Shown here one piece after another: positions 1 through 8,104 of a stretch of DNA of 64,000 nt. The first letter of the stretch is position 1, and every line of letters begins with the position of its first letter. The stretch spans positions 1-64,000 of IMG/VR virus record IMGVR_UViG_3300036939_000082, one strand, 5' to 3'. Source of the DNA: a virus. The translations under genes were made by a program, and so were the position numbers. Below the pieces are notes generated by a model. It was given only the letters and a program-made list of their open reading frames with translations. It ran no database searches and was not told the DNA's origin.

Positions 1-285
1 ATATATATCGGTTCCCTCTTCTTCATTAATTTTGCGTTTGATTTCAGCTTGGCGATCGTCATAGGCTTCGCAGCGCGATCGCCACTTGTATTTAGTAGAC
101 CATTTTTTCCAAAGTCCCGGTGCTTTTTTAGTGCCTTTTCCCCCCCCTTTCTTGCCTTCTTCTGTCGAACTCCACCACGCAGAGTCTACACTTCGACCGA
201 CACCCATGTCGCGGTAAATAGTGAATGCGTCGTAAGCTTTTGCCGACTCACCCAGCATTCGCTTGTCCCAAGGTATTTCTTCCAT
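1..285 (-). CDS. Terminase small-subunit-like protein (partial, runs off the window)
   Basis: An open frame starts with ATG at 285, two bases after the stop of the ATPase gene, and stays open to base 1 (95 codons). The visible part has a segment rich in Tyr, Arg and Asp (YDAFTIYRDMG), then a Lys/Gly stretch coded by a run of eight G, then a W-K-K-W-S-x-K-Y-K-W and EAYDDRQAE segment. This W...W...YD pattern is what I know from small terminase-like DNA-binding proteins in phages of cyanobacteria and Gram-positives; it would recognise viral DNA for packaging. The opposite-strand terminase large subunit nearby fits. The C-terminus is outside the window, so the call rests on about half of the protein. 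Confidence 0.55.
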   Translation of the reverse strand, partial: MEEIPWDKRMLGESAKAYDAFTIYRDMGVGRSVDSAWWSSTEEGKKGGGKGTKKAPGLWKKWSTKYKWRSRCEAYDDRQAEIKRKINEEEGTDIY

Positions 286-287
286 AA

Positions 288-1280
288 TTAATCAACAATA
301 ACAATATCTAAAAATGGAATACCGCCGCACGTTCCATTTAAATAAGCTTTTGAAACATGACCATTTTTGACTTTGTATTCCATAATTCCCGTCAATATAG
401 ACGCTTGTTCGTTATTCTTTTCTATTAACCACGTTGCATAAAGGGGTACTTCGTCCATCAATTTTGTTTGATGCGTTGAAACGAGCAATTGCAACCCTGC
501 TATCGAACTTGCAATACGTATCAATTTGCTCGCCAACAGAGGATGCAAATTTTGGGAAAAGCTGTCGATCGCCAAAAGTTTGATTTTTTTCTCTTTCGCA
601 AATAAGAGCAAGCTTAAAAAATCTAAAGCTTCATCAAAGCCTTTTGAATTAGGCAAGTTTAAAACAGGGTCTGGAATTGGTAAATCGATCTGCGACATCA
701 GTTGACACAAGCAAGAATTCAACTCGGGGTCGCTGCGAACAAAATTGAGTACATCTCTATCAAAGCTTGTGTCTGTAGAAAATGCAGTATAGGTTGACTC
801 AAAAAATTCTTGAATTTCGACGCACTCAGGAATTGATATTTTGTTTAAAAATAAATCGGTTTCAAAGAAATCTACGTGACAACCGTCAATCAGCCCGAGG
901 TGATCGCGCTCAAATAAGGTAACAGGTGTATCGCTGTCATCGGAAGAATCAATTTTATAAAGCCATTCATGCTCTACGCATTCGCGTCCAACTTGAAATC
1001 CGTATTGAAGGCGATCACCCGATCGAGCTAAAATGCAAACCTCAAAAAACGAGGGTTCATTGATAGATTCCTCATCTTTTTTGAACGGCGACCAACAAGA
1101 AAGATTGAACCGTACCATCGAACTCATCGCCTCGATCGCCCGAAGCAAATTGGTTTTTCCTGAACTGTTCGCTCCAAAAACAAGAGAGACATTTGCAGGC
1201 TTACTCGATTCATCTGTTGAGATCAAGCTTGTAACTTCTCTGAAAGATCTGTAATTTCCAACGGCAAACCCAACTAACAT
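288..1280 (-). CDS. AAA15/OLD-type ATPase
   Basis: 330 aa. The N-terminus (NYRSFREVTSL, then FGANSSGKTNLLRAI with a Walker A at about residues 36-43) is typical of the RecF/OLD/AAA15 ATPase group. The C-terminal half has the usual counterpart: LLAIDSFSQNLHP at about 240-255, where most family members have a Walker B 'DEPE..LHP', followed by LLVSTHQTKLMDEV. In this copy the Walker B Glu is replaced (DSFSQNLHP), so hydrolysis may be altered. Such ATPases act alone or with a partner nuclease in abortive infection and DNA repair; no partner (RloB or TOPRIM protein) is adjacent. It lies two bases upstream of the terminase small-subunit-like gene and is probably cotranscribed with it. Family confident, role unknown. 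Confidence 0.75.
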   Translation of the reverse strand: MLVGFAVGNYRSFREVTSLISTDESSKPANVSLVFGANSSGKTNLLRAIEAMSSMVRFNLSCWSPFKKDEESINEPSFFEVCILARSGDRLQYGFQVGRECVEHEWLYKIDSSDDSDTPVTLFERDHLGLIDGCHVDFFETDLFLNKISIPECVEIQEFFESTYTAFSTDTSFDRDVLNFVRSDPELNSCLCQLMSQIDLPIPDPVLNLPNSKGFDEALDFLSLLLFAKEKKIKLLAIDSFSQNLHPLLASKLIRIASSIAGLQLLVSTHQTKLMDEVPLYATWLIEKNNEQASILTGIMEYKVKNGHVSKAYLNGTCGGIPFLDIVIVD

Positions 1281-1320
1281 AGCAATAACAAAAAAAACGT
1301 TGTTTGTGTACTTGTATCAA

Positions 1321-1962
1321 TCAGAAATAGCCTGGTAACGCCAAAAGCATTCGATAGATAATGTTATGAAATTCGTGACCAGTAAGAACCATGTTTTTTA
1401 CGTCCAACGCATGAGTGTGTAAGGGAAAACGTTGTGTAGCTCCTCTAATACCATCGCCAATTAATTCCATCTGGGCAATTGAATAACCCCCAATAATTTC
1501 TATTTCTGCTAATATTTTTATTGTTTCCCTATCGAACGGTCTTGGATTTTGCGCCCAAGCTTCGTGAAATTTTCTTTCTAACTCTTCCGAGTTCCTACCA
1601 AACCTTCTAGCTATATCTTGGACTAGCGCAATCCTTTCGGGCGATCGAGCTTCTAAATAATCAAGACGATCCGGAATGGAAGATAGTTCTGGAACTTTGC
1701 GATCTCCACATTCAATTTTTGTTAAATTTTGTGGAGCAACGGCACAAAATTTACTTTGCAAGTGAAACCAGGTACAATCTCTGCATTTATTAAGAGGATT
1801 TACACCTTCCGATAAAAATAAATTAGAAATTCTCTGTGACATAACTATATTTATTGTCTCATTTATTGCGTCAATCGCTCTTTGTCTATCAGCTATGCTT
1901 ATAGTACGTTCTGGTAGTTGTGTTACGTCATGAATCCCAAAAACTAATTTGACGTTCTGCAT
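1321..1962 (-). CDS. Cys-rich-motif protein, paralogue A
   Basis: 213 aa, not recognised. Residues around 57-90 contain a CRDCTWFHLQ...FCAVAP...IEC motif with Cys spacing C-x2-C-x8-C then a further Cys, likely a small metal-binding module. The rest is helical and charged. The same motif recurs nearly unchanged in the gene at 4348-4716, so the two are paralogues or products of a local duplication. The gene is divergent from the terminase gene, with about 40 bp between the starts. Confidence 0.65.
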   Translation of the reverse strand: MQNVKLVFGIHDVTQLPERTISIADRQRAIDAINETINIVMSQRISNLFLSEGVNPLNKCRDCTWFHLQSKFCAVAPQNLTKIECGDRKVPELSSIPDRLDYLEARSPERIALVQDIARRFGRNSEELERKFHEAWAQNPRPFDRETIKILAEIEIIGGYSIAQMELIGDGIRGATQRFPLHTHALDVKNMVLTGHEFHNIIYRMLLALPGYF

Positions 1963-2003
1963 ATTGTTCTGTAGAAATTTTACTTAATTTTACCACACAG
2001 CCT

Positions 2004-4025
2004 ATGGCTCCCAGTTTAGGTCGCGCTTCGCGGGCGATCGCCCGCCAAAAAAAGTCTAACAAAAAACAGAGAGAGAAGTTTGTCGATGAGACTGCGATCG
2101 CCCGCGAAGCTGCGATCACAGATTGGTACAGCGGAGGGGGCGATGTTTACGTACAGTGGGTCAAGGAACACCACCGAACGAGTTCTGGAGAACCTCTTTC
2201 TTGGGACGAAGTATTTTTAGAAGAGGTTTATCTGGCTATAGGGTGTCCATGGCTGGAAAAAGAAGTCATCAAAAAAGCCGCTCAAGTCGGTTACTCTGAA
2301 GGGTTGGTCGCTACAGCCGAATTTTACGCCGGCTACTTGCGATCGCCCATCGGTTTCGGATTTGAGGAACAGCAAAAACTTCGCGACATGGTTGGCTCCC
2401 GAATTCAGCCGGCGCTCGACTACTGCGAACCGATTCAGAAATTGAACCGCGACCGACACGGGGCGACGGGACGCGAAGACATTGACAACAAAACCTCAAT
2501 AACGGTTGCCGGTACAAAAATTTCGTTTTTTTACGCTTGCGTCAAGTCAAAGACTGTAGCAGAACAAGCTCCAGCCACCCTCAGATCGTTTACAGCTTGC
2601 GCGATCTTAGCCGACGAATTTAGCTTGTGGCCTAAAGGCGTTCTCGACATCGCCATCAGCCGGATGGCTGCTTCCCGGATGCCTACCAAACTTGTCCGGG
2701 CCGGTTCCACTCCCTCCTACGAAGGCTCGATTCTTGATTCTGAGATGAAGCGGGCAAAATATTCTTTTCAGTGGCTGGTGAAATGCCCGCACTGTCAAAC
2801 CGCTCAGTTTTTGGTTCCTTTTTCCACCGAAAATCAATCTGGCAATTTTTTGCGACCAGCTCTGTTCAAAGAATCAGACACAGAAGAACTGCGTTTTTTT
2901 GATATCGCCGGCAGGCCCCTGAAGTGGTTCCACCGATCGCCAAACCCAGAAAATATTGAAGATTGGCAGCTCCAGGGAGACGATAAGGAGCGGGCGATCG
3001 ATTCTGCTTACATAGGTTGTCAGTCTTGTAACGAGGAGATACCGAGGGAGGCGATCGCCGCTGGGAAATTTGCTTGTACGCGATCGGGCATTACTTTGAG
3101 AGACTTGAACGACCGGGTTACTCGCGAACGGGAAATCGTCCGCGAAACCGTAGCCCTCGAATTTCCGGTACTGGCATCTTTGCTATTTTCAGCCCCCGAA
3201 AGACTGCGGCGGTTGTTCGCTACCGACAACCCTAGAGATGAAATTCAGCAGCGCCTCGGAGAATCTATTTCTCTGTCCGGTGGCAAGATTGACTTAGGCA
3301 AACTTTTAAGCTGCGTCGGGCGATCGCATCCCGATTTTGCCGAATCCCCAACTTTAACTGTCATGGGATTGGATCAGGGGCGACCCAACTACGGAATCGT
3401 TCAAAAATGGTATTTAAATTTTCAAGGATCTAAAAATGATTGGTGGAAAACCGCCAGAGTCAATACCGTCTGGTTTGGGGAACTCGGAACCATTCAAGAC
3501 GTCGAGGCGATCGCCCTGCAATACGAAGCCGATCTGATCGGCATGGACTCGGAACCGGAAATCCAACTAGCAACGGAATACGCGCTGCTGCACTTGCCGA
3601 CGGGGGCGAGCGTGTCCAAGAAGGGCGATCGGGTCGAGAAGAAGGGGCAAGTTTACCTGTTCGATCAAGTTTCCATGAAGGAGCAGTTCAAGCGGAATAC
3701 TCGAAAAGTTAAGAGCACTGCGAAAGAAACCGAGTTTACTATCTACTCGATCGACCGCACTTTTGGACTGGATAGCGTGCGCGATCGGATCTACCGAGGG
3801 TTGTTCCACCTGCCTGAGGACCTGAGCTACAATGCCAAGGATAAAGGAAACTTTTTGTATCATTTCATTACGAGCGATCGACAAGCAAGCGGGCGGTGGA
3901 TAGAAGCACCTGGCGCACCCGACCACTACTTCCACGCAGCAAACTTTGCTGAAATGTGCGTGCTCGTTAGCTTGTTTGAACCTGGTCCGAAAGGAAAATT
4001 TGCATTTACTAGCGTAGCAATGTAG
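2004..4025 (+). CDS. Phage terminase large subunit (GpA-like)
   Basis: 673 aa, the usual size of the family. It is the ATP-driven motor and nuclease that packages viral DNA into the prohead. Visible signatures: KKAAQVGYSEG at about 90-100, in the place of the GpA-family 'KSAQVGKTE' nucleotide-binding loop; AILADEFSLWPKG at about 200-212 (Walker B DE); two CxxC pairs (CPHC about 256, CQSC about 335) as in GpA-type zinc motifs; and VMGLDQGRPNYGI opening the RNase H-like nuclease domain. The motor loop has Tyr-Ser where Lys-Thr is common, so the catalytic Lys may come from elsewhere, as in other terminases. ATG at 2004 is the only upstream start that fits. A strong HIP1 density marks it as cyanobacterial. 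Confidence 0.88.
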   Translation: MAPSLGRASRAIARQKKSNKKQREKFVDETAIAREAAITDWYSGGGDVYVQWVKEHHRTSSGEPLSWDEVFLEEVYLAIGCPWLEKEVIKKAAQVGYSEGLVATAEFYAGYLRSPIGFGFEEQQKLRDMVGSRIQPALDYCEPIQKLNRDRHGATGREDIDNKTSITVAGTKISFFYACVKSKTVAEQAPATLRSFTACAILADEFSLWPKGVLDIAISRMAASRMPTKLVRAGSTPSYEGSILDSEMKRAKYSFQWLVKCPHCQTAQFLVPFSTENQSGNFLRPALFKESDTEELRFFDIAGRPLKWFHRSPNPENIEDWQLQGDDKERAIDSAYIGCQSCNEEIPREAIAAGKFACTRSGITLRDLNDRVTREREIVRETVALEFPVLASLLFSAPERLRRLFATDNPRDEIQQRLGESISLSGGKIDLGKLLSCVGRSHPDFAESPTLTVMGLDQGRPNYGIVQKWYLNFQGSKNDWWKTARVNTVWFGELGTIQDVEAIALQYEADLIGMDSEPEIQLATEYALLHLPTGASVSKKGDRVEKKGQVYLFDQVSMKEQFKRNTRKVKSTAKETEFTIYSIDRTFGLDSVRDRIYRGLFHLPEDLSYNAKDKGNFLYHFITSDRQASGRWIEAPGAPDHYFHAANFAEMCVLVSLFEPGPKGKFAFTSVAM

Positions 4026-4108
4026 CAGCGAATTTTCCTTTTTGACCACTGTCGAACGGTTTTAGTTCACAAAACAATTAATCAGGTAGATGGGTGTTGA
4101 GTTTCTCT

Positions 4109-4285
4109 CTATTGGCGTCGAACTTCTCTTTCGGCAAGGGTAAACGCCAAGTCATGCAGACCAGGCACTAATTCTTCACCGAATGCTTTATCTCGGGCGA
4201 TCGCTCTAAGCGCATTTTCCGTGTCCCCAGCGGACAATCCTCGCGGTGAGTCGTAATTTTTTATGTTGGGTCTGATGTCTGACAC
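4109..4285 (-). CDS. Small protein, GTG start
   Basis: 58 aa reading from GTG at 4285 to TAG at 4109. A good Shine-Dalgarno (GGAAGGAAAATT before GTG) and no competing frame support it. The product is charged and helical (for example DTENALRAIARDKAFGEELV). No family recognised. Its start lies just downstream of a perfect palindromic operator-like site at 4303-4318. Confidence 0.5.
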   Translation of the reverse strand: MSDIRPNIKNYDSPRGLSAGDTENALRAIARDKAFGEELVPGLHDLAFTLAEREVRRQ

Positions 4286-4302
4286 AATTTTCCTTCCAAG
4301 AC

Positions 4303-4318
4303 TACCTATTTGTAGGTA
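4303..4318. promoter_or_regulatory. Palindromic operator-like site TACCTA-N4-TAGGTA
   Basis: The perfect palindrome TACCTATTTGTAGGTA sits about 20 bp upstream of the GTG start at 4285. The same half-sites (TACCTACAAG, CTTGTAGGTA) recur at 38194-38325 in front of the RepA-like gene, which suggests a shared regulator or replication factor. Confidence 0.45.
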
Positions 4319-4347
4319 TAGCGGGCGATCAAATTATAGCAAAATAC

Positions 4348-4716
4348 TCAGTCAAATAGCCCATCACAAAATTCTGCGTAACGATCGTAGTGTATCTTTG
4401 AGGTGAGTTTTCTCTCAGGCGTTTCCCAAATCCTACAATCATCTTCCACACTAACATCAAGACAGGCTGACGCAAGCGTGGCAAGCATTTGGCGACGTTC
4501 AAAATCGTCATCTCGTGAATCTAAACCAGTTCCACCAAGACTCAAACTACCATCGTGCATAATTATACATTTCAGTTCAAAAGGTTGGCGGTCTGCGCAT
4601 TCAATGCTTGCTAAATTTTGTGGAGCAACAGCACAAAATTTAGTCTGTAAGTGAAACCAAGTACACTGTCTGCATTTATCAAGAAGGTTTAGTGTATGTT
4701 CCAATAACTCTGACAT
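4348..4716 (-). CDS. Cys-rich-motif protein, paralogue B
   Basis: 122 aa. Residues about 14-45 repeat the motif of the gene at 1321-1962: DKCRQCTWFHLQTKFCAVAPQ followed by IECADR. The C-terminal parts of the two paralogues do not resemble each other. The start at 4716 lies inside the end of another frame (4689-4871) that may encode the original N-terminus, so this copy could be frameshifted. Function unknown; a metal-binding module is likely. Confidence 0.6.
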   Translation of the reverse strand: MSELLEHTLNLLDKCRQCTWFHLQTKFCAVAPQNLASIECADRQPFELKCIIMHDGSLSLGGTGLDSRDDDFERRQMLATLASACLDVSVEDDCRIWETPERKLTSKIHYDRYAEFCDGLFD

Positions 4717-4871
4717 TGCATAAACTCCAAAAAATAATTTGACAATATGTATTTATCGGCAATCGCAGTAATTGCTTTCGCAAAATTGGGGTGCGACAAA
4801 AGGCGATCGGCAAGATGCTGAAAATCAGGTTCAAGATCCAAATTTAAGAGCTTTTTTGGTATAAAAAACAA
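4689..4871 (-). CDS. Short ORF overlapping paralogue B, possibly its frameshifted N-terminus
   Basis: 60 aa, ending inside the start of the downstream gene. It contains an Ala/Ile-rich helix (FAKAITAIADKYI) comparable in position with the region that precedes the Cys motif in paralogue A (RQRAIDAINETINIV). This could be a separate small gene translated in overlap, or the 5' half of a gene split by a frameshift. I cannot decide between these. Confidence 0.3.
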   Translation of the reverse strand: MFFIPKKLLNLDLEPDFQHLADRLLSHPNFAKAITAIADKYILSNYFLEFMQCQSYWNIH

Positions 4872-4910
4872 TCAAAAAGAATTTGCATATTTTTGATTTG
4901 TCATTACAAT

Positions 4911-5135
4911 TTAATTTATAGCACCATCTGAAGAGTTATCATTGTTTTCAAAATTAAAACGACATTTTTTGCAAAAATATCCTAGCCTAATAGGTTTCCA
5001 ATTCAATGCCTCTAGCCATACCGAAGCGTGGAACCCAGGTTTTATTACAACTTTATTCCAACAATTGCCACAATAATTTCCAGGCTCTTTGTTGTTTGGT
5101 TTTCCGTAAAAATCACCCGGTTTTTTATTGGTCAC
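4911..5135 (-). CDS. Small zinc-ribbon protein
   Basis: 74 aa with two CxxC knuckles, CGNC at about 22-25 and CKKC at about 55-58, as in zinc ribbons. Its ATG overlaps the end of the preceding gene (5125-5475), so it is the last gene of a four-gene minus-strand operon starting at 6288. Specific role unknown. Confidence 0.6.
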   Translation of the reverse strand: MTNKKPGDFYGKPNNKEPGNYCGNCWNKVVIKPGFHASVWLEALNWKPIRLGYFCKKCRFNFENNDNSSDGAIN

Positions 5136-5475
5136 TGTTTACCCCAAACACTTTTTTGTACAGCCGCCTAGCAACAATATTAGCATTGCTCTTGAGAATC
5201 TCTGAAGCTTCAGCAAAGATTGTTTTGTGATTTCCTTTTTCAAGCCTTGTTCTTAGTTGCTCGATTAAGGAATCGTAGTTGGTATACCGATGTCGGAGCA
5301 TTGCAATCAGCATATTTTCATTAACTTCACCGATCGCCGCGTTCCAGTACAAAGCGGTTTGGCGGACGATCGCCCGAGCGTCGGGAAGTTTGCCAGTTGC
5401 CCGAACTTGCATTTCTTGCGCCCAGACAACTTCCCGCCACACGCCTTCCCTTCGTTTAGTTTTGCTCACAGCCAA
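5125..5475 (-). CDS. Hypothetical helical protein
   Basis: 116 aa, rich in Arg and Ala. No family recognised. It overlaps its upstream neighbour (HNH endonuclease) by 20 bp and its downstream neighbour (zinc ribbon) by 11 bp, which argues for a real translated gene in an operon. Confidence 0.6.
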   Translation of the reverse strand: MAVSKTKRREGVWREVVWAQEMQVRATGKLPDARAIVRQTALYWNAAIGEVNENMLIAMLRHRYTNYDSLIEQLRTRLEKGNHKTIFAEASEILKSNANIVARRLYKKVFGVNSDQ

Positions 5476-5950
5476 TGTTTGGGCGATCGGTTTGTCGTAT
5501 CAGCTTTCGGCAGTAAGAAGTCGAAAGTTGAAATTTACTAGCAATACTTTTGAGCGCAACTCCAGCCCGCAACAAATTTCGCATTTCCTCGCGCTCTCGA
5601 ACTCCAAACTTAGATGGCTTGCCAGTTTTGCGACCGTGGCGAATTCTGTCGGCCGCATTTTCTTTTGCAGTCCCCCATGCCAAGTTCTCTATGCTGTTGC
5701 AAGTCGGATCTCCGTTTAGATGCCGGACTTGATGAAACGGAGTTGGCGCAGTACCGAGGAAAGTTATCGCCATGAGCCTGTGGACTAAAACCGAGCGAGA
5801 TTTGTTGCCTTTTCTTTTCAAAACGCAAACTCGGCGGTAGCCCCTGCCTTCTTGGTGAAACTTTAACAAGTTTCCTTTTTGAGAGTATATATTCCCAAGT
5901 TTGTCAATTTTGTAACCGGGAAATCCCGGAATTTCAAACTGTTCGGTCAT
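5456..5950 (-). CDS. NUMOD4/HNH homing-type endonuclease
   Basis: 164 aa from the ATG at 5950, chosen because GGAGGAG lies 11 bases upstream. The N-terminus (FEIPGFPGYKIDKLGNIYS) is the NUMOD4 module that opens many phage HNH endonucleases. It is followed by the HNH core: VLVHRLMAITFLG and VRHLNGDPTCNSIENLAWGTA, with the histidines and Asn of the HNH_3 family. The C-terminal LRAGVALKSIASKFQLSTSYCRKL is a helix-turn-helix. Such proteins nick or cut DNA and spread their own genes. It begins inside the upstream gene (ATGA overlap). Confidence 0.82.
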   Translation of the reverse strand: MTEQFEIPGFPGYKIDKLGNIYSQKGNLLKFHQEGRGYRRVCVLKRKGNKSRSVLVHRLMAITFLGTAPTPFHQVRHLNGDPTCNSIENLAWGTAKENAADRIRHGRKTGKPSKFGVREREEMRNLLRAGVALKSIASKFQLSTSYCRKLIRQTDRPNIGCEQN

Positions 5951-6288
5951 GATGGTACATCTCCTCCCATAGTCATCCAAGACTGAACTTCCAGTTGCTT
6001 CCTCAAAGAAGTTTCTATCTCTCCAACAAGAATTCCTCTTAACTTTTCAAGACTTAAGCCAGCTTCGATCGCCAAGCCCTTGTGCAAAGAAAATTCTTGC
6101 TCGATCGTCAGCAGCGAATCTAGCGACTGCCCGTACCGCCACGCATTTCTTAGGTTTTGCCTTTGAGTTTCTTGTTTTCTATTTGCAAAAATATAGTGCT
6201 TAACTTCTTCCACTGTCAAGTTGTTGATCCTAGGAAGAAGCACTGCTATTTTAGCTTGGATTATGCGATCGAGAGTTGTTGCATCCAT
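5947..6288 (-). CDS. Hypothetical protein, first gene of HNH operon
   Basis: 113 aa, helical, no family recognised. Its stop overlaps the start of the HNH gene by ATGA, so the two are translationally coupled. It is divergent from the baseplate J gene and its start region overlaps that gene's promoter. Confidence 0.6.
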   Translation of the reverse strand: MDATTLDRIIQAKIAVLLPRINNLTVEEVKHYIFANRKQETQRQNLRNAWRYGQSLDSLLTIEQEFSLHKGLAIEAGLSLEKLRGILVGEIETSLRKQLEVQSWMTMGGDVPS

Positions 6289-6316
6289 TGTTTTTAAATT
6301 TGGTTTAGACTATAAT
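6288..6316 (+). promoter_or_regulatory. Promoter TTGTTT-17-TATAAT for the baseplate J gene
   Basis: TTGTTT at 6288-6293 and TATAAT at 6311-6316 are separated by exactly 17 bp, 25 bp before the ATG at 6342. The same -35/-10 combination recurs at 62684 and 63201. Confidence 0.6.
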
Positions 6317-6341
6317 ATACCGTCTCGCGCGACAAATCAAT

Positions 6342-7517
6342 ATGTTTAAAAAATATTCTGGGCATTATCAATTAGAAGCAATTTTGGCGAAAGATCCTTC
6401 AATCCTCCCTGCCTTTCATCTTTATAACGTCAATATTGAAAAGATTCACGCCGCTTCGCTAGATATGCTGGCTCAACCGATCGACGGTGTTGAATCGCCG
6501 TTTAGTTCCAGAAACCCTTTATCCGCGCACGGACAAATCATGGGGGCGATCGCCTACCTCCACGCTTTGATAGGTCACGAAATCAACTTAGTCCCGGATT
6601 CGCTGTGGGTGCGCTGGTTTCGGCTGCTCGGAGTTGAGATGGGCTTGGCGGAAAGACCCGTGATTAATCTGGTATTCAGGCGATCGCCCGACGCGATAGC
6701 TTCCGGCATTCCGGCAAAAGTCCCGTTAGGGACAGAGGTTAAGTCGATTGCCGGAGAAATTGCTACGACTGTTTACGATCTATATATAGACGAAGATTCC
6801 GATATGGGGGAAGTGCCGGCCAGACTCGATCGCCCCGGCAAAATTTCTATGAATATTTGGCCCGGGGAATTCTCGGTCATCCCTGACGATCTAAATTGGA
6901 TCGATTCAGTCTCAAATACTGAAGTGCTGTTTGAAGGGAAGGAACCGGAGACGCTTCCAGAAGCAATGCTGCGGGCGCGCCAAGCAATTCAATCCGCTGG
7001 AAACCTTGTCAATCCCAGAGATTATTACAGGGCAGCCCTAGACTTGGGCGCGTCAAAGGTTAATTTTCTCCCAAGAGTCAAAAAAGGGTCGAAGGTGCAG
7101 TTTGCAAATTTAGTGACGGTCGCCGTCTACCCGCCGGGAATAGCTAAGCTGATCCAACCAGAAATGACAGACAGAGAGCTGCACGGGATTAACGTTGAGG
7201 TTATTCCCGCCGAGATTATTCCGATCGCCGGTGAAATTGATGTCAGAATTGTGCCGACCCTCTCAAACGATGAAGCTTTTAACCTTGCGGCGACGGCAAT
7301 CCAGAAAAATATCAACCCACCTTTTGGGGTTTGGGGCGATCGGACGTTTCCTAGAAGTTTGGCGATCGCCCTAGAGAACCAGCCCAACTTCAGTTACTCG
7401 GTTCCGAGGGTAAACCTGAAACACGCAGACACCGGGGCGGCGATCGAGTTGCTGGCGATCGAGCGTTGGAATTTGCTGGAAATACAGCAGAACTTGGTAA
7501 TAAACTGGATTCGGTGA
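6342..7517 (+). CDS. Baseplate J-like protein
   Basis: 391 aa. The central part (GIPAKVPLGTEVKS..., then VPARLDRPGKI..., then WIDSVSNTEVLFEGKEPET) follows the order of the Baseplate_J family (P2 gpJ, T4 gp6): a 'P.GT' strand, a turn with a Pro-Gly, the 'VtN' strand and a segment with LPEAMLRARQA, then NPRDYYRAALDLG. These proteins build the baseplate wedge of contractile tails. No Shine-Dalgarno is visible; a promoter lies just upstream. It stands alone, flanked by genes on the other strand, which is unusual for a tail gene. Confidence 0.78.
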   Translation: MFKKYSGHYQLEAILAKDPSILPAFHLYNVNIEKIHAASLDMLAQPIDGVESPFSSRNPLSAHGQIMGAIAYLHALIGHEINLVPDSLWVRWFRLLGVEMGLAERPVINLVFRRSPDAIASGIPAKVPLGTEVKSIAGEIATTVYDLYIDEDSDMGEVPARLDRPGKISMNIWPGEFSVIPDDLNWIDSVSNTEVLFEGKEPETLPEAMLRARQAIQSAGNLVNPRDYYRAALDLGASKVNFLPRVKKGSKVQFANLVTVAVYPPGIAKLIQPEMTDRELHGINVEVIPAEIIPIAGEIDVRIVPTLSNDEAFNLAATAIQKNINPPFGVWGDRTFPRSLAIALENQPNFSYSVPRVNLKHADTGAAIELLAIERWNLLEIQQNLVINWIR

Positions 7518-7628
7518 TTTGTTGGCAATATCTGTAACTTCTGATATATTGGAATAGCGGACGATACGACACATTTTACTGAGCTTGCGAGTAGCTTGTT
7601 GGGTACATGGTGTGTTTGTTGTTTTCAT
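7371..7628 (-). CDS. Possible antisense ORF over the 3' end of the baseplate gene
   Basis: 85 aa from ATG at 7628. The only argument for it is its leader, GTAAACACAAAACAAAAACA directly before the ATG, which matches the leader seen before many genes here. Its last 147 bp lie antisense to the baseplate J gene, and the product has no recognisable family. It may be spurious or a decayed gene that kept its promoter. Confidence 0.3.
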   Translation of the reverse strand: MKTTNTPCTQQATRKLSKMCRIVRYSNISEVTDIANKSPNPVYYQVLLYFQQIPTLDRQQLDRRPGVCVFQVYPRNRVTEVGLVL

Positions 7629-7653
7629 TGTTTTTGTTTTGTGTTTACAACTC

Positions 7654-7708
7654 AAAGCCTGTTTAGTTTTCCCATCCCATGCTGGTGTTTTGCTAAACAG
7701 GCTTTTTT
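7654..7708. terminator. Intrinsic terminator (stem AAGCCTGTTTAG)
   Basis: The arms AAGCCTGTTTAG and CTAAACAGGCTT are complementary over 12 bp, separated by a 28-base loop and followed by a T run. It ends the plus-strand baseplate transcript and may also stop minus-strand transcripts. Confidence 0.65.
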
Positions 7709-7770
7709 GTGACTAAAAATATTTACTGCTATTTAAATTCACATAAGCGATCGCTTATGTGAATTATCAC

Positions 7771-8091
7771 TCAAACACGCTGAACAAGACTTGTTAAACA
7801 AGATCGATCATCTTCGTCTTCGCTAGCATGGAAAAGGTGTACCCATTGCTTCGCTTCCTGCCAAGCGATCTCTGCACTTTCTGCTGAGTTTTTAGTCATC
7901 AGTTTTTTGTACGCACCATCTATGACGAAGTATGTGGAAAACACATCCAAATCCTCTACAAAAATATTTAATCCCCGATAAGATTCGTGCTGACATCTCA
8001 TCAGTTGTTCAACAAGTTCGACTGCTGGGGTATTCGATTCCACCAAGTTGGTGGCAATTTTGATAGCTCTATCTCTGGTTCTTTGCAACAT
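7771..8091 (-). CDS. Hypothetical protein, last gene of the ATPase operon
   Basis: 106 aa, no family recognised. Acidic C-terminal part (ASEDEDDRS). It is the last of about 13 co-directional genes that begin at 14658, and starts 14 bp after the stop of its upstream neighbour. Confidence 0.6.
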   Translation of the reverse strand: MLQRTRDRAIKIATNLVESNTPAVELVEQLMRCQHESYRGLNIFVEDLDVFSTYFVIDGAYKKLMTKNSAESAEIAWQEAKQWVHLFHASEDEDDRSCLTSLVQRV

Positions 8092-8104
8092 TTGGTTGTT
8101 CTTC

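Noticed and set aside
49-291. Plus-strand reading frame at the left edge
   Set aside because: It is antisense to the better supported terminase small-subunit-like frame, which reads without stop to base 1 and follows the ATPase gene.
3567-4049. Minus-strand 160-aa frame over the terminase 3' end
   Set aside because: Shadow of the terminase coding sequence; no independent start signal or family.
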